NCBI GenBank assembly: GCA_015709575.1
Contig: CP054190.1
Span: 1,668,616-1,732,615 of the forward strand
Origin: Planctomycetia bacterium
Lineage (GTDB): Bacteria > Planctomycetota > Phycisphaerae > UBA1845 > Fen-1342
DNA: 64,000 bases
Direction: 5' to 3'
A model generated the notes under the pieces. That model worked only from the letters and a program-made list of their open reading frames with translations, did no database searches and was not told where the DNA came from. A program made the translations under genes and the position numbers. Positions 17,197 through 25,826 of this stretch are shown here, piece by piece (the stretch's first letter is position 1; each line of letters begins with the position of its first letter).

Positions 17197-17296
17197 GTGG
17201 CGCTCAGAATCCGGGTTCGGTGTTTCGCGGACGGCGGTCCGGTCGATCTATCGGGAAAGCGGTACCATCCGCACCGCGAAAGGTAGCGACGCCGGG

Positions 17297-18034
17297 ATGA
17301 ATTCGCCATCGACGAGCCCGATTCCCACCTCGCGGCGGATCGATCGCCTCGCCGCGGATCGGCCGGACATCGTGTTCATGGCGCCGTTCCTCGTGTACCT
17401 GCTACTGTTGACGCTCCAGGATTTTGTTTTCCCCGATCACCTCACGTGGCTGGCCATCGCGATTCGCGGAATCGGGGCGCTGCTGGTGTTCGAGATGCTG
17501 GCGCGACATCTTCCGCCGATGGGCCGCCCGCATGTCACGCTGGCGGTGGTCGTGGGAGTGGCGACGGCGGCGATGTGGGCGGCCGGGCAGCACTGGCTCA
17601 ACGGGCTGGGGGTGCCGGCCGGTCTGCCGCCACTGGGCAGCGCGCAGCCCGAGGTGATCAATCCGCACGACAAGTTCGGCGACGGCGTATTGTTGTGGAC
17701 GACGGTGACGCTGCGGATCCTCGTTGCATGCACGGCCGTACCGATCGTGGAAGAGATCTTCTGGCGGGGGTTCCTGCTGCGGGCGTTCATCCGCTGGGAG
17801 GATTTTGAGAAGATCCCGATGGGCCAGTTCGCCTGGCGCGCGTTCATCGGCACGGCGCTGCTTTCCGTGGCGCAACACCCCAACAACTGGGCGGTCAGCA
17901 TTGTCTGCTGGCTGATTTTCAACGCCCTGTTCTACTACACCCGCAGCCTGACCTGCCTGATCATCACCCACGCCGTGACGAACCTGGCGCTGTACGTGTA
18001 CATGGTGAGTGCCCGAGACTGGCTGTTCTGGTAG
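17297..18034 (+). CDS. CPBP-family intramembrane protease, possibly exosortase-associated
   Basis: A 245-residue membrane protein with about seven hydrophobic segments and the CPBP/Abi motifs: VEEIFWRGFLLRAF (E-E-x3-R), FIGTALLSVAQHP (His) and FNALFYYTRSLTCLIITHAV (N/His). CPBP proteins are glutamic-type intramembrane proteases. The layout (PFLVYLLLLTLQDFVFPD start, C-terminal CLIITHAVTNLALYVY) resembles the CAAX-protease-related subfamily that co-occurs with PEP-CTERM/exosortase systems; a PEP-CTERM protein is encoded at 27948-29042, which fits. No exosortase gene is in the window. ATG 17297 is the most plausible start; longer in-frame openings add a non-hydrophobic, low-quality N-terminus. 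Confidence 0.8.
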   Translation: MNSPSTSPIPTSRRIDRLAADRPDIVFMAPFLVYLLLLTLQDFVFPDHLTWLAIAIRGIGALLVFEMLARHLPPMGRPHVTLAVVVGVATAAMWAAGQHWLNGLGVPAGLPPLGSAQPEVINPHDKFGDGVLLWTTVTLRILVACTAVPIVEEIFWRGFLLRAFIRWEDFEKIPMGQFAWRAFIGTALLSVAQHPNNWAVSIVCWLIFNALFYYTRSLTCLIITHAVTNLALYVYMVSARDWLFW

Positions 18035-18198
18035 CGCCGGCGCAAACCGCTGGATCTTCCGTTCCGGTTCTGCCATTCAATTCGGCGAGCCAGCCGACAA
18101 ATTCGCACAACCGCGATAAAAAGCGCGATTATCCTTCGGTTGACGTATCGCGCGCCGGCTGCGCGCGACCGCCCGACACCCCGCCGCCGGAGTTGCAC

Positions 18199-20505
18199 AT
18201 GATCCGATCCCGCCGCTTGTGCATGTTGGCTCTCCCACTCCTGCTCCTCTCCGCTCCCGCTCATGCCTGGCTGACCCGCGTGGACGGCCCCGTGAATGGC
18301 GGCTTCGAAAACGGCGAGCAGGGCGGACCGCCGACCGGATGGGTGATTCCCACGACCGGGACAACGGTGGAGCTTGTCAGGGAGGGGGCGGAGCAGGGAG
18401 AGCGGTTCGCGCGCCTGCGATTCGACGGTTCCGGCCAGATCGGCAACCTCATGCAGAGCTTCGACGCGACCCCGTTTCGCGCGAAGAAGGTGGCGCTGCG
18501 AGCCAGTGTCCGCATTAAAGAGGGGGCAGATAACGGCGGACACGTGTGGATGCGCGTGGACCGCCGGGACGACAAGCGTGGCTTCTTTGACAACATGGGT
18601 GGTCGGCCGATCAAGTCCCGGAGCTGGACGCAAATCGAGATCAAGGGCGACGTCGCCGATGACGCGCTCACGATCAACGTTGGCGCGTTTCTGACGAGCG
18701 CGGGCGTCCTGGACATTGACGACCTGCGACTGGAGATCGTCAGCGACGCCGCGGTGGTGACGCGCGAGGCGGCGCGCCCGCTGGAGGGACGTGCCGAGGA
18801 GAATCTGCGGGCGCTCGCCCGTCTGGTCGGCTATGTGCGCCACTTCCACCCGAGTGACGCGGCGGCCGCCGCCGACTGGGATGCATTCACGATTTCGGCG
18901 GTGCGCCGGGTCGAGTCCGCCCAGAGCGCGCAGGAACTCGCCGATCGCCTGAACGAGCTGTTCACGCCGATCGCGCCGACGGTGCAGGTGTTTCCGACGG
19001 GCACAACCGAACCCACGATTCACCCGGCCGTTCGCACCGCGCCGGGCACGAAATCGCAGTTCATACGCGAATATCGCCACGTGGGGTGCGGTCAGAAGAC
19101 CGCCGGGCAGAGCATCTACAGCTCTCGACGGGTTCGCCACGAGCTGCCGCCCGACGAGGCGGTTCCTGTCGAGCACGACCCGGCGCAAGGGTTGTGGCGC
19201 GCGGAAATCGGCGGCGGATTGACCTGCATCGTGCCGTTGCGACTGTGGGCTGATGAGCGAGGCACCTTGCCGGTTTCGGAGCACAAGCCGGGTGAATCGG
19301 CGCCCGGCGGCGGCTTCACCGCCGACGACCGCGCGACGCGTCTGGCGGCGGTAATCCTGGGCTGGAACGTGATGCAGCACTTCTACCCGTACTTCGACGT
19401 GGTGCGATGCGACTGGCACGCGACGCTCGGCGAATCGTTGCGCAGCGCTGCAAACGCCGCGGACGAATGTGCGTTCTACGACGTGCTGCAACGCATGACG
19501 GCGGATCTGCACGACGGGCACGTCTGGGTGTCGCACACCTGCGGAGGCAACAACGCCCTGCCCCCGATCACGACGCGCTGGGTCGAGGGCCGGCTGGTCG
19601 TGACGCAGGTGGCGTCGGCGGAGGGGGCGCCGGTTGCGGATGGCGCTGAGAATCTGGTCCGGCCCGGGGACGCGATTGTGTCGATCGACGGGGTGGACAC
19701 GAAGGCGGCGATGGAGCGGACCGAGTCGCTTATATCCGGCGCGCCGCAGTGGCGACGGTGGCGCGCACAATCGGAAGTGCTGCGGGGGAGGTTCGACACG
19801 CCCCTGACACTGGAGCTGGAGAATCTCGAAGGCCAGGTTCGCACCGTGACGCTATCGCGTAGCGGCGGCGGGATGGCCTCTGCGACTCTGCCGGAGATTC
19901 GACCCGAGCCGATTGCCGAGCTGCGCGAGGGCATCCTGTACATCGACGTGGAGCGCGCAACGGACAAGGAGTTCGCCGCGCTGGGCGAGCGCCTGAACAC
20001 CGCCAAGGGCATCATCGTTGATGTGCGCGGCTATCCGCGGAGCAACGTCTTCGCCACGCTATTGCAGCGGCTTGCGCCGAGCGTGCTGCGTTCACCGCAA
20101 TGGCACGTGCCGACGCCGGCGCGCCCTGACCGAATCGGACTAACCTTCCAGCAGAGCGGGTGGCCGGTGCAGCCGCTCGCGCCGCGCCTCACGGCTCGGG
20201 TGGCCTTCCTGACGGACGGACGCGCGATCAGCGCCGCGGAGACCTTCATGGCGATTGTGGCCCACTATAAACTCGGGGAGATCATCGGCGCCCCGACCGC
20301 CGGCACCAACGGCAACGTGAATTCGACGATGCTGCCGGGCGGATTCGCGTTCAGTTGGACCGGGATGAAGGTCCTTGATCACAACGGAGGCGTGCATCAC
20401 GGTGTGGGAGTTCTTCCCACGATCCCGATGACGCCGACACGGCGCGGGGTCGCGGAGGGGCGTGACGAGCTGCTGGAGAAGGCGATTGATGTTGTGTCGA
20501 AGTAA
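18199..20505 (+). CDS. Secreted S41-family peptidase with PDZ domain
   Basis: A 768-residue protein. A signal peptide (LCMLALPLLLLSAPAHA) precedes a jelly-roll-like N-terminal region (NGGFENGEQGGPPTGWVI, ~25-175). A tricorn/S41-type helical region follows (LARLVGYVRHFHPS and AAVILGWNVMQHFYPYFD). A PDZ-like segment (VRPGDAIVSIDGVDTKAAME, ~490-560) leads to the S41 core. The catalytic Ser is expected at S678 in DGRAISAAETFMAIV, and GAPTAGTNGNVN contributes the active-site loop. The probable role is C-terminal-processing or degradative proteolysis outside the cytoplasmic membrane. ATG 18199 has GGAG seven bases upstream and is preferred to a TTG two codons earlier. The last 17 bp overlap the next gene. 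Confidence 0.9.
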   Translation: MIRSRRLCMLALPLLLLSAPAHAWLTRVDGPVNGGFENGEQGGPPTGWVIPTTGTTVELVREGAEQGERFARLRFDGSGQIGNLMQSFDATPFRAKKVALRASVRIKEGADNGGHVWMRVDRRDDKRGFFDNMGGRPIKSRSWTQIEIKGDVADDALTINVGAFLTSAGVLDIDDLRLEIVSDAAVVTREAARPLEGRAEENLRALARLVGYVRHFHPSDAAAAADWDAFTISAVRRVESAQSAQELADRLNELFTPIAPTVQVFPTGTTEPTIHPAVRTAPGTKSQFIREYRHVGCGQKTAGQSIYSSRRVRHELPPDEAVPVEHDPAQGLWRAEIGGGLTCIVPLRLWADERGTLPVSEHKPGESAPGGGFTADDRATRLAAVILGWNVMQHFYPYFDVVRCDWHATLGESLRSAANAADECAFYDVLQRMTADLHDGHVWVSHTCGGNNALPPITTRWVEGRLVVTQVASAEGAPVADGAENLVRPGDAIVSIDGVDTKAAMERTESLISGAPQWRRWRAQSEVLRGRFDTPLTLELENLEGQVRTVTLSRSGGGMASATLPEIRPEPIAELREGILYIDVERATDKEFAALGERLNTAKGIIVDVRGYPRSNVFATLLQRLAPSVLRSPQWHVPTPARPDRIGLTFQQSGWPVQPLAPRLTARVAFLTDGRAISAAETFMAIVAHYKLGEIIGAPTAGTNGNVNSTMLPGGFAFSWTGMKVLDHNGGVHHGVGVLPTIPMTPTRRGVAEGRDELLEKAIDVVSK

Positions 20506-21721
20506 TTGTCGAAGTGCCGGCTGCGTGTCGTCGATCTTCGCGAAGGCTGCCGTGCTGACGTGTCTTGCCGCACCGGCCGCCCTGGCGCAGTCGCCCGCCG
20601 GCGTCGGCATGGTGGCGCCGGGCGCACCAGCGGCGCTGTCGGCGGATGAGCAACTATGGGCGTCGATCCGCGCGATGGAGTCCTCCGACTCGCCGGCCGG
20701 GCTGAGCGCCCCGGATCGCTTCGCATGGCATTCGGAGCGATCGCGCCAGGTATTGGCGCGTGCCCGGGCGTATCAATCGCTATATCCCGGAGGCCCGCGC
20801 CGCGACGACGCGGTCGAGCTGGAACTGGCGAAGCTGTTTGAGCTGATCACCGGGACCGGCCTGCCCGCGAGCGAGCTGTGCGCGCGGGCGGAGCGAGTTG
20901 CCGCAGGTGCGCCGTCGCGCCGTGCTCTGCACGAGGCGGAATACTGGCGGATGATCTGTGACGTCGAGCGCCGACGCGGCGCGGCTCGCGCCGTCGCTGC
21001 ACCGGCGGCAGAAAGCGCCGTCGGCGGCGGAACGACTTCGCCGGGCGGCGGAGTCTCCGGCGGGCCGCAGGTTCCATCGGTGGCGCCGCGGAAAGCCGCG
21101 TCGGTTCTCGACCGGGATGCGGAGCTGCTCGGCGCCTACGCGGACTATGTCCGGCGATTTCCGGACTCGCGCCGCACGCCTCGATTGGCACAGGTGCTCT
21201 TCGAGGACGCGGCGGCGCGGAGCGACCTGGGCGACATGCGCGCGATGGCGGTGTTGCTCGGCCCGAGCGACTCGCTGGCGCTACGGTCGGCCGCCGCGAC
21301 GCTTCGCCGATTCGAGACGATCGGGCGTCCGCTCTGGGTGACGTTTCGTGACAGCGCGAGCGGCGATCCGATTGACACACGCAAGTGGGTGGGAAGTGAC
21401 GTACTCGTCGTTGTATGGGCCGGTTTCGACGCCGAGGCGCGGGCAGCCGTCGCGACGGTTGAGCAGGCGCGCGCGAGCGACACCGGCTTGCGGGTGGTGG
21501 GCGTGAACCTTGACGCACCCGCGTGCGAGGGGCAGCGTGCGGCGCGGGAATTGGGGATCTCGTGGCCGCAATGGAACGACGGGCTGGGCTGGGCAGGGGC
21601 CTTCTCGCAGGAGTGGGGTATCCGCGAGGTTCCGTTCATCCTTCGGCTGGACGCGGAGGGCCGCCTGGCGGGCTTCTATTCCGGCGCGGACGCCGCGCGC
21701 CGGGCGGTGCCGCCGCGGTGA
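20489..21721 (+). CDS. Secreted thioredoxin-fold (TlpA/AhpC-like) protein without active-site cysteines
   Basis: A 410-residue protein with an N-terminal hydrophobic signal region (FAKAAVLTCLAAPAALAQ). A helical, partly TPR-like region follows (ARAYQSLYPGG, LLGAYADYVRRFPDSRRTPR). The thioredoxin-like domain (~290-410) has VLVVVWAGFDAEARAAV where family members read W-x-x-W-C-x-x-C, so both cysteines are replaced (positions ~314 and 317 are Asp and Ala). The cis-Pro segment REVPFILRLDAEGRLAG is intact. A thiol-disulfide role is therefore unlikely and a structural or binding role is inferred. The ATG at 20489 lies inside the end of the S41 peptidase gene, so the two are translationally linked and may act on the same exported targets. 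Confidence 0.78.
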   Translation: MLCRSNCRSAGCVSSIFAKAAVLTCLAAPAALAQSPAGVGMVAPGAPAALSADEQLWASIRAMESSDSPAGLSAPDRFAWHSERSRQVLARARAYQSLYPGGPRRDDAVELELAKLFELITGTGLPASELCARAERVAAGAPSRRALHEAEYWRMICDVERRRGAARAVAAPAAESAVGGGTTSPGGGVSGGPQVPSVAPRKAASVLDRDAELLGAYADYVRRFPDSRRTPRLAQVLFEDAAARSDLGDMRAMAVLLGPSDSLALRSAAATLRRFETIGRPLWVTFRDSASGDPIDTRKWVGSDVLVVVWAGFDAEARAAVATVEQARASDTGLRVVGVNLDAPACEGQRAARELGISWPQWNDGLGWAGAFSQEWGIREVPFILRLDAEGRLAGFYSGADAARRAVPPR

Positions 21722-21722
21722 A

Positions 21723-21755
21723 TTGACAGGCGTGCGAGTGCGGTGTAAACACCGC
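21723..21755 (+). promoter_or_regulatory. Sigma70-type promoter with a palindromic operator-like site over the -10
   Basis: A perfect -35 TTGACA (21723-21728) and TAAACA (21746-21751) are separated by 17 bp. The inverted repeat GCGGTG-TAAA-CACCGC (21740-21755) is centred on the -10, as expected for a repressor operator. The same repeat could act as a weak terminator for the preceding gene, but only three Ts follow. The next start codon is at 21876. Confidence 0.55.
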
Positions 21756-21875
21756 TTTCGGTGTCGCGCAAAGGCCGGATTCCGCGGACTTTGAGCCGTC
21801 GGATCGACGACCGCGGCATCGCGTATGCCCCAGCGGCGACCGCGCCGCAGAAGACCCGCCCATGCGGAGCCTCCC

Positions 21876-23789
21876 GTGAAGTCAATTGTGATTAGTGTCG
21901 TGATCCTCGCCGGAACCCTGCTGGCGTGGCTGGTGCTGCCGCCCGTGCTGACGTCGGGCGAGCGGTCCGCGGAGGCCGCTGCGCGACAGGCGACGCAGTC
22001 GGCCCGCGAACTGGGCGTCTACACGCCGGTCCTGGAACGGACGATCGATGAGGCGTTGCTCGCGGAGCTTCGCCTGGCGGACCTGCAGCAGTTGATCGAT
22101 CAGGACGCAGCCGCGGCGGGCGGCAGCGCGGACGAGCCGGCGTCGGGACGGTTCGTGCAGATGCACGCCCGCCTCAGCCAGGACGCCTCGTCCGCGGCGG
22201 CGGCGGACCGGAATAAGGGACTGTCCCCCAAGCGCTATGACGTGCCCTCCGTCACGGGGTCGAGCCTGAAGCAGGCGATCGAGCGAGTTGCGGCACTTCG
22301 CGCGGTCAACGCGCAGCTTCTCGCGTCGGCTGTGCAGAATGCCCGCTCGGCCCATTCCGCGGATCGCAGCGTGCTCGGTGTGGCGCAGGCGCTGGGCAAC
22401 GCGGAGTTCATCAAGGCGGTTGCGCTGTTCATGGATGCGATTGTGCTGCGCGAGCAAGTCGCGGGGCTGCATACCCGTTTGTCGGATCAGACTATTGAAC
22501 TGCGGCTGATCACGGCCGAGCGCGACGCGCTTGCCACGATCAAGGACGATCGCATTCCCAGCGGTCTGGAGGCGGACCTCGCGGAATTTCGCGCTCAGCT
22601 CGCGGAAGCTGTCGAGGCGCGCGAATCCGCGGATGCCGCCGTCGCCGCGCGCGAGACGGAGCTGGCCGGCGTCCAGGCAGAGTTGGCCGCGGCGCGGTCC
22701 GCGCTGGAACAGACCGAGTCCCGCGGCTTCGTGGCGGGAGACGATGCCGCCTATGCCGCGTTCGCGGCGGAGTACCTCTCCCGTTCGACCTCGCTGGCCG
22801 CAGCGCAGCGGAAGGAGCAAAGCCTGGCCAGCGGTGGGAGCGCTGCTCCGGGCGACGACGATGATGATTCGGACGCCGTCGCGGAGTCCGCCGAGGATGG
22901 CATCATCGGCCTGGACGAACTGAAGCGACGACAGGCGGTCGCTCACCTGCGCGCCGAGCGATTGCAGCGCAGTGTCGCTTCGATCGACAAGACGCTCACG
23001 AACGCCCGTACGCGAAACGCCGAGATCGGGGCACGCGCGGCCGAAGTCGAAAAGCGCCAGGCGGCGGTTCGGGCGTCGATCGCCGAGACGCTGACGGCGC
23101 TCTCCGCCGCGGCGGAGGCGGCATGGGCGAAGGAGGAAGAGGCCCTCACGGCCGCGAAGGCCGCGGTGAGCGCCTATCGCGACGCGGAGAAGGCCGGCCA
23201 GGATTACGCGGCGGCTGCCTCCGAGCAGCAGCGCTCGGATGGCGTTGACCCGCAGCGCACGAACCCGCGTCTGACCATGATTTCGGAGAACCGCAGCGCC
23301 GCCGCGGTCGGGACCACCGGCTGGGGCGAATCGCAGATGCTCGTTGGGCGGATCCAGGCGGGGCGACTCGCCAGTATCGAGCGTCACGTGGAGGTGTTGC
23401 GCGACTACGCCGCCGCGTCGGCCGGCACGTTTGACGCGGGCGACTTGACCACCCGCATCACGGACACGCGCGAAGCGGCGATCAACGCCGCGCAGGACGC
23501 GGTGGCGCGGTTCGGCTCGCTCGCCCGCGGGGGTGGGGCGACCGCGTGGATTTCTCAGGCCGCCAGCGCTGCGGCGCATCACCTGCTCATGCAGGTCGAC
23601 GCCCGCAACGAAAGCACGCACCGTAGCAGCGCGGTCGCCGCGCTGCGCTCCGCGCTCGATCGTCGCAGCCAGCATCCGAGCCTCGCCGCACAGGTCCGCC
23701 TGTTCGAGGTATTGACCGGGTCCGCACCGGTCAGCGCGCCGCCCACCGAAAGTGGCGATGGCGACGGGGACGAGGGCGACAGCGAGTAG
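21876..23789 (+). CDS. Membrane-anchored coiled-coil protein of unknown function
   Basis: A 637-residue protein. One N-terminal membrane segment (IVISVVILAGTLLAWLVLPP, residues ~3-23) precedes a long Ala/Glu/Arg-rich helical region with heptad character (AEFRAQLAEAVEARESADAA, AAVAARETELAGVQAELAAA). An acidic linker GDDDDDSDAVAES lies near ~340, a second coiled coil follows, and the tail is acidic (SGDGDGDEGDSE). No enzymatic motif is visible. It is probably anchored in the inner membrane with a periplasmic or cytoplasmic coiled-coil rod. GTG 21876 has GGAG six bases upstream; an in-frame ATG at 21825 would add a very basic 17-residue extension without a ribosome site. It has its own predicted promoter. 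Confidence 0.7.
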   Translation: MKSIVISVVILAGTLLAWLVLPPVLTSGERSAEAAARQATQSARELGVYTPVLERTIDEALLAELRLADLQQLIDQDAAAAGGSADEPASGRFVQMHARLSQDASSAAAADRNKGLSPKRYDVPSVTGSSLKQAIERVAALRAVNAQLLASAVQNARSAHSADRSVLGVAQALGNAEFIKAVALFMDAIVLREQVAGLHTRLSDQTIELRLITAERDALATIKDDRIPSGLEADLAEFRAQLAEAVEARESADAAVAARETELAGVQAELAAARSALEQTESRGFVAGDDAAYAAFAAEYLSRSTSLAAAQRKEQSLASGGSAAPGDDDDDSDAVAESAEDGIIGLDELKRRQAVAHLRAERLQRSVASIDKTLTNARTRNAEIGARAAEVEKRQAAVRASIAETLTALSAAAEAAWAKEEEALTAAKAAVSAYRDAEKAGQDYAAAASEQQRSDGVDPQRTNPRLTMISENRSAAAVGTTGWGESQMLVGRIQAGRLASIERHVEVLRDYAAASAGTFDAGDLTTRITDTREAAINAAQDAVARFGSLARGGGATAWISQAASAAAHHLLMQVDARNESTHRSSAVAALRSALDRRSQHPSLAAQVRLFEVLTGSAPVSAPPTESGDGDGDEGDSE

Positions 23790-23874
23790 GCGCTGCGGGG
23801 GGGCGGTAACAGGGAACGGGCGACGGATCCCGCGTTCGAGTGGGGTAAATTGCCGTTTACCGGTGATTCTCCCG

Positions 23875-23903
23875 TTCGGGAATTCGCCTCGGTGTTCTAT
23901 AAT
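23875..23903 (+). promoter_or_regulatory. Candidate promoter of the GHL10 hydrolase gene
   Basis: A perfect -10 TATAAT (23898-23903) lies 140 bp before the ATG at 24043. The -35 position at 17-bp spacing holds only TTCGGG (23875-23880), so the call rests mainly on the -10. Confidence 0.5.
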
Positions 23904-24042
23904 GCCCAGCAGCTGCCCGGGGCGCGCCCGCGGATCCGGGCCGTCGGCCGCAAGCCCCGCGAAGCCGACGTCCCGGTGAATCGCGGTGCGGGTCTCTGCG
24001 GCCGGTTGTGGTCGCTGGGCTGACGCGCGATGGGAGTCCGAT

Positions 24043-25779
24043 ATGCCGTATCCGCTTTGGTCCGCCTTCCGGCCCGCACTTTCGACGTGCCGAATAGCCG
24101 TTCTTGCTCTGCTGTCCGCGACTGCCATGCTGACGCCGAGCGCAACGGCGCAGCAGTTCCGGGCTGTCTGGGCGGACTCGTTCAGCGTCGGGTTCAAGAG
24201 CACCAGCGAGATCAACGCTCTGGTCTCGCGCATGGTGGCGGGCCGCTACAACGTCATCATTGCGGAAGTGCTGGCGTATCACGACACGACCGGCGGCGGA
24301 CACGGGGCATATTGGAACTCGTCCATCGTTCCCAAGGCGCTGGATATCTCGGGTGGAATCGACCCGCTCGCCACGCTGATCTCGGTCGCGCACGCCAACA
24401 ACATCGAGGTCCACGCCTGGATTGTTCCGTGGCGGGTGAGCAATTCGTGGCCACCGTCCGGCAACGCCCTTCTCGCGGCCAACCCGCAATGGCTGATGGT
24501 CCCGCTGGCGTCCCTCGGCAGCGGGCCGGCGACGATCGGCGGGCACTACACGCTCGACCCCGGGTCGCCCGATGCCCAGGAGTACCTGATCAGCATCATC
24601 CGCGAACTGGTCACGAACTACGCCATCGACGGTGTAAACCTCGACTATATCCGCTACATCCAGACGGACGCTGGCTATCCATCAAACAGCAGCTACGCGC
24701 GCTCCGGTCTGAAGCGCTGGCAGACGATCACCGGCAACATGACCGTTCCGCCGGTGAGCGGCAACGCATCCTGGAACGACTTTCGTCGTCGCGGAATCGA
24801 CGAATTCGTGCGACGGGCCCGGGCGGAAATTCCCTCCATCGCCAACCCGCGCCAGCCGCTCCGGCTGACGGCCGATCTGATCTGCTTCGGCAACGCGCCG
24901 GCGAACTTCACCAGTTCGGACGCTTACAACCTTTTCTCAAACTGGCAGATGTGGATGCAGCGCGGCTGGCTCGACGCCGGCATCCCGATGAACTACAAGC
25001 GCGAGCACGTCTCCAACGAGGCGACCTGGTACCGCAACTGGGTCAATGCGGCGATCAACTGGCGCTATGATCGTCACATGTTCACCGGTCAGGGCGCCTA
25101 CCTGAACACCAAGCAGAACAGCGTCACCCAGATCGCGTACGCGCTCAATGCCGGCGCGAACGGCGCCGTGACGTTCGCGTATGACGCCACGGCCGATGAG
25201 AACACCAACGGCACGCCGGAGGCGGACTGGAACTGGTACGTGGATTCACCGTCGTTCTTCTCGGCACCGGATGTGTTCTCGGCTCCCGTGCCGCCGACGC
25301 CTCCGATGCCCTGGCGGAACCCGGCCACCGCCACCGAGGGCACCGTGTGGGGCAGAATCGTGAACGGAACGACCGGCCAGCCGGTTGACAATGCGTCCGT
25401 GCAGGTCGGCGGTCTGACCGCCGTGAACACGGACGGCAACGGGTTCTACGTGGTGACGCTGGTTCCGGCGACGGCCGGCGGGACAGCCTACAACGTGGTC
25501 GCCAACGCGGCGGGGTGCACGCAGGTGACCGTGTCGAACGTCATCGCTGTCGCGGGCGGAATCACGCGGCGGGACGTGACGGTGTGTCCGCTCGTGCCGA
25601 TCGCGGGCGACATGAACCTCGACGGGGACGTCAACTCGGCCGATCTGAACCTGTACTACTTCTGCCTCCGCGGGCCGAACATCACGTTCGCGCCGGGCAA
25701 CATCTGCCTGCGCGGAGACTTCAACACGGACAACGACGTGGACATGGCGGACACCGCCGAGTTTCAGCTCGCGTATTAA
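24043..25779 (+). CDS. Secreted GHL10-family glycoside hydrolase-like protein with a dockerin-like C-terminus
   Basis: A 578-residue protein. A signal peptide (residues ~12-36, ending SATAQQ) leads into a GHL10/DUF187 TIM barrel: FRAVWADSFSVGFKS, YNVIIAEVLAYHD, EVHAWIVPWRVSNSW, DPGSPDAQEYLISIIRELV and the signature AIDGVNLDYIRY. A carboxypeptidase-regulatory-like beta domain follows (WGRIVNGTTGQPVDNASVQV, ~440-520). The C-terminal two-EF-hand dockerin-like module reads GDMNLDGDVNSADLN and GDFNTDNDVDMADTAEF. GHL10 proteins are thought to act on bacterial glycans. ATG 24043 has GGGAG about six bases upstream. The calcium-binding tail suggests attachment to a surface or extracellular partner; none is identified here. 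Confidence 0.87.
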   Translation: MPYPLWSAFRPALSTCRIAVLALLSATAMLTPSATAQQFRAVWADSFSVGFKSTSEINALVSRMVAGRYNVIIAEVLAYHDTTGGGHGAYWNSSIVPKALDISGGIDPLATLISVAHANNIEVHAWIVPWRVSNSWPPSGNALLAANPQWLMVPLASLGSGPATIGGHYTLDPGSPDAQEYLISIIRELVTNYAIDGVNLDYIRYIQTDAGYPSNSSYARSGLKRWQTITGNMTVPPVSGNASWNDFRRRGIDEFVRRARAEIPSIANPRQPLRLTADLICFGNAPANFTSSDAYNLFSNWQMWMQRGWLDAGIPMNYKREHVSNEATWYRNWVNAAINWRYDRHMFTGQGAYLNTKQNSVTQIAYALNAGANGAVTFAYDATADENTNGTPEADWNWYVDSPSFFSAPDVFSAPVPPTPPMPWRNPATATEGTVWGRIVNGTTGQPVDNASVQVGGLTAVNTDGNGFYVVTLVPATAGGTAYNVVANAAGCTQVTVSNVIAVAGGITRRDVTVCPLVPIAGDMNLDGDVNSADLNLYYFCLRGPNITFAPGNICLRGDFNTDNDVDMADTAEFQLAY

Positions 25780-25826
25780 CGCGGCCAATCCTGCGGTCGT
25801 TCCGTTCTCTCGACTGCTGAGCCTGC

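Noticed and set aside
21882..24233. A 783-codon minus-strand open frame over the coiled-coil gene
   Set aside because: It starts inside the next gene and is Arg-rich without motifs; the sense frame has a membrane helix, heptads and a proper ribosome site.
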